This document shows positions 48,412-48,483 of a stretch of 48,483 bases of DNA, piece after piece. Position 1 is the first letter of the stretch. Every line of letters begins with the position of its first letter. The position numbers and the translations under genes were made by a program. This DNA comes from Sperchopsis tessellata (lineage: Eukaryota; Arthropoda; Insecta; Coleoptera; Hydrophilidae): the NCBI GenBank assembly GCA_033557685.1, contig JAWQRN010000032.1, positions 1 through 48,483 of the forward strand. The letters run 5' to 3'. The notes under the pieces were generated by a model. It worked only from the letters and a program-made list of their open reading frames with translations, did no database searches and was not told where the DNA came from.

Positions 48412-48483
48412 TGCCGACGTTTCGTCCACTGTTGCAAGGGACATTTTCAAGGCGAGTGATGTTACTTCAATAAATGAATTCAC
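48412..48483 (-). repeat. Hammerhead-like repeat, reversed, cut by the window edge
   Basis: On the minus strand: AAGTAACATCACTCGCCTTG AAAATGTCCCTTGCAACAGT GGACGAAACGTCGGC (leader and core, 48412-48452). Stem II is intact here (GTCC with GGAC, then GAAAC), making this the best-preserved core in the window. The rest lies beyond the window or is missing. Confidence 0.8.

Overview
The window looks like insect nuclear DNA: it is AT-rich, its one host gene is split by GT-AG introns, and it is crowded with decayed mobile elements typical of arthropods (Jockey/CR1-like, RTE-like and L1/Tx1-like LINEs, Penelope-like elements, Ty3/gypsy LTR elements, Tigger/pogo, mariner-like and piggyBac remnants). 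A beetle or another TE-rich insect would fit, but the order cannot be fixed from the sequence alone. No bacterial-style operon, CRISPR array, rRNA or tRNA gene was seen.

The host gene is a myotubularin-family phosphoinositide 3-phosphatase of the MTM1/MTMR1/MTMR2 type (insect mtm) on the minus strand. Nine exons were assembled by hand: 37582-37791, 20529-20789, 20252-20467, 20058-20194, 19174-19381, 10281-10451, 10012-10219, 2846-3027 and 2671-2793. All junctions are in phase with GT-AG borders. They encode the last 571 residues: PH-GRAM domain, the phosphatase domain with the CSDGWDR catalytic loop intact, and a C-terminal coiled coil. The first exon(s), about 60 residues by comparison with vertebrate MTMR2, were not found with confidence. 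Four introns are only 52-61 bp. Three others are about 7.0, 8.7 and 16.8 kb and are packed with transposons.

Layout by region. 1-2353: 3' flank with a hammerhead-like inverted repeat. 2354-3027: mtm 3' end. 3028-10011: intron with two LINEs and a small tandem array. 10012-10451: catalytic exons. 10452-19173: intron with a Tigger element bounded by TIRs and TA, an L1/Tx1-like LINE end, a TG-rich minisatellite, a reversed gypsy copy, another LINE, and a Penelope-like element with its repeat tail. 19174-20789: four mtm exons. 20790-37581: intron with mariner scraps, a Penelope-like element split by a long-TIR MITE, two opposed LINE copies, a piggyBac fragment, and a near-full-length dead gypsy element carrying a nested LINE. 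37582-37791: PH-GRAM exon. 37792-48483: upstream sequence (probably a 5' intron or flank) with RTE-like and CR1-like LINEs, a mariner scrap, a gypsy/LINE/LTR composite and more hammerhead-like repeats.

The most unusual signal is a short repeat scattered about ten times in both orientations. Its core resembles a hammerhead ribozyme (a GTCC/GGAC stem II followed by GAAAC), and it sits beside the two Penelope-like bodies. Penelope-like elements are known to carry hammerhead motifs in their pseudo-LTRs. Here the CUGANGA box is altered in every copy read, so activity is doubtful or the fold is divergent. Nothing else clearly points to a new biological system. All transposon coding regions are broken by stops and frameshifts.
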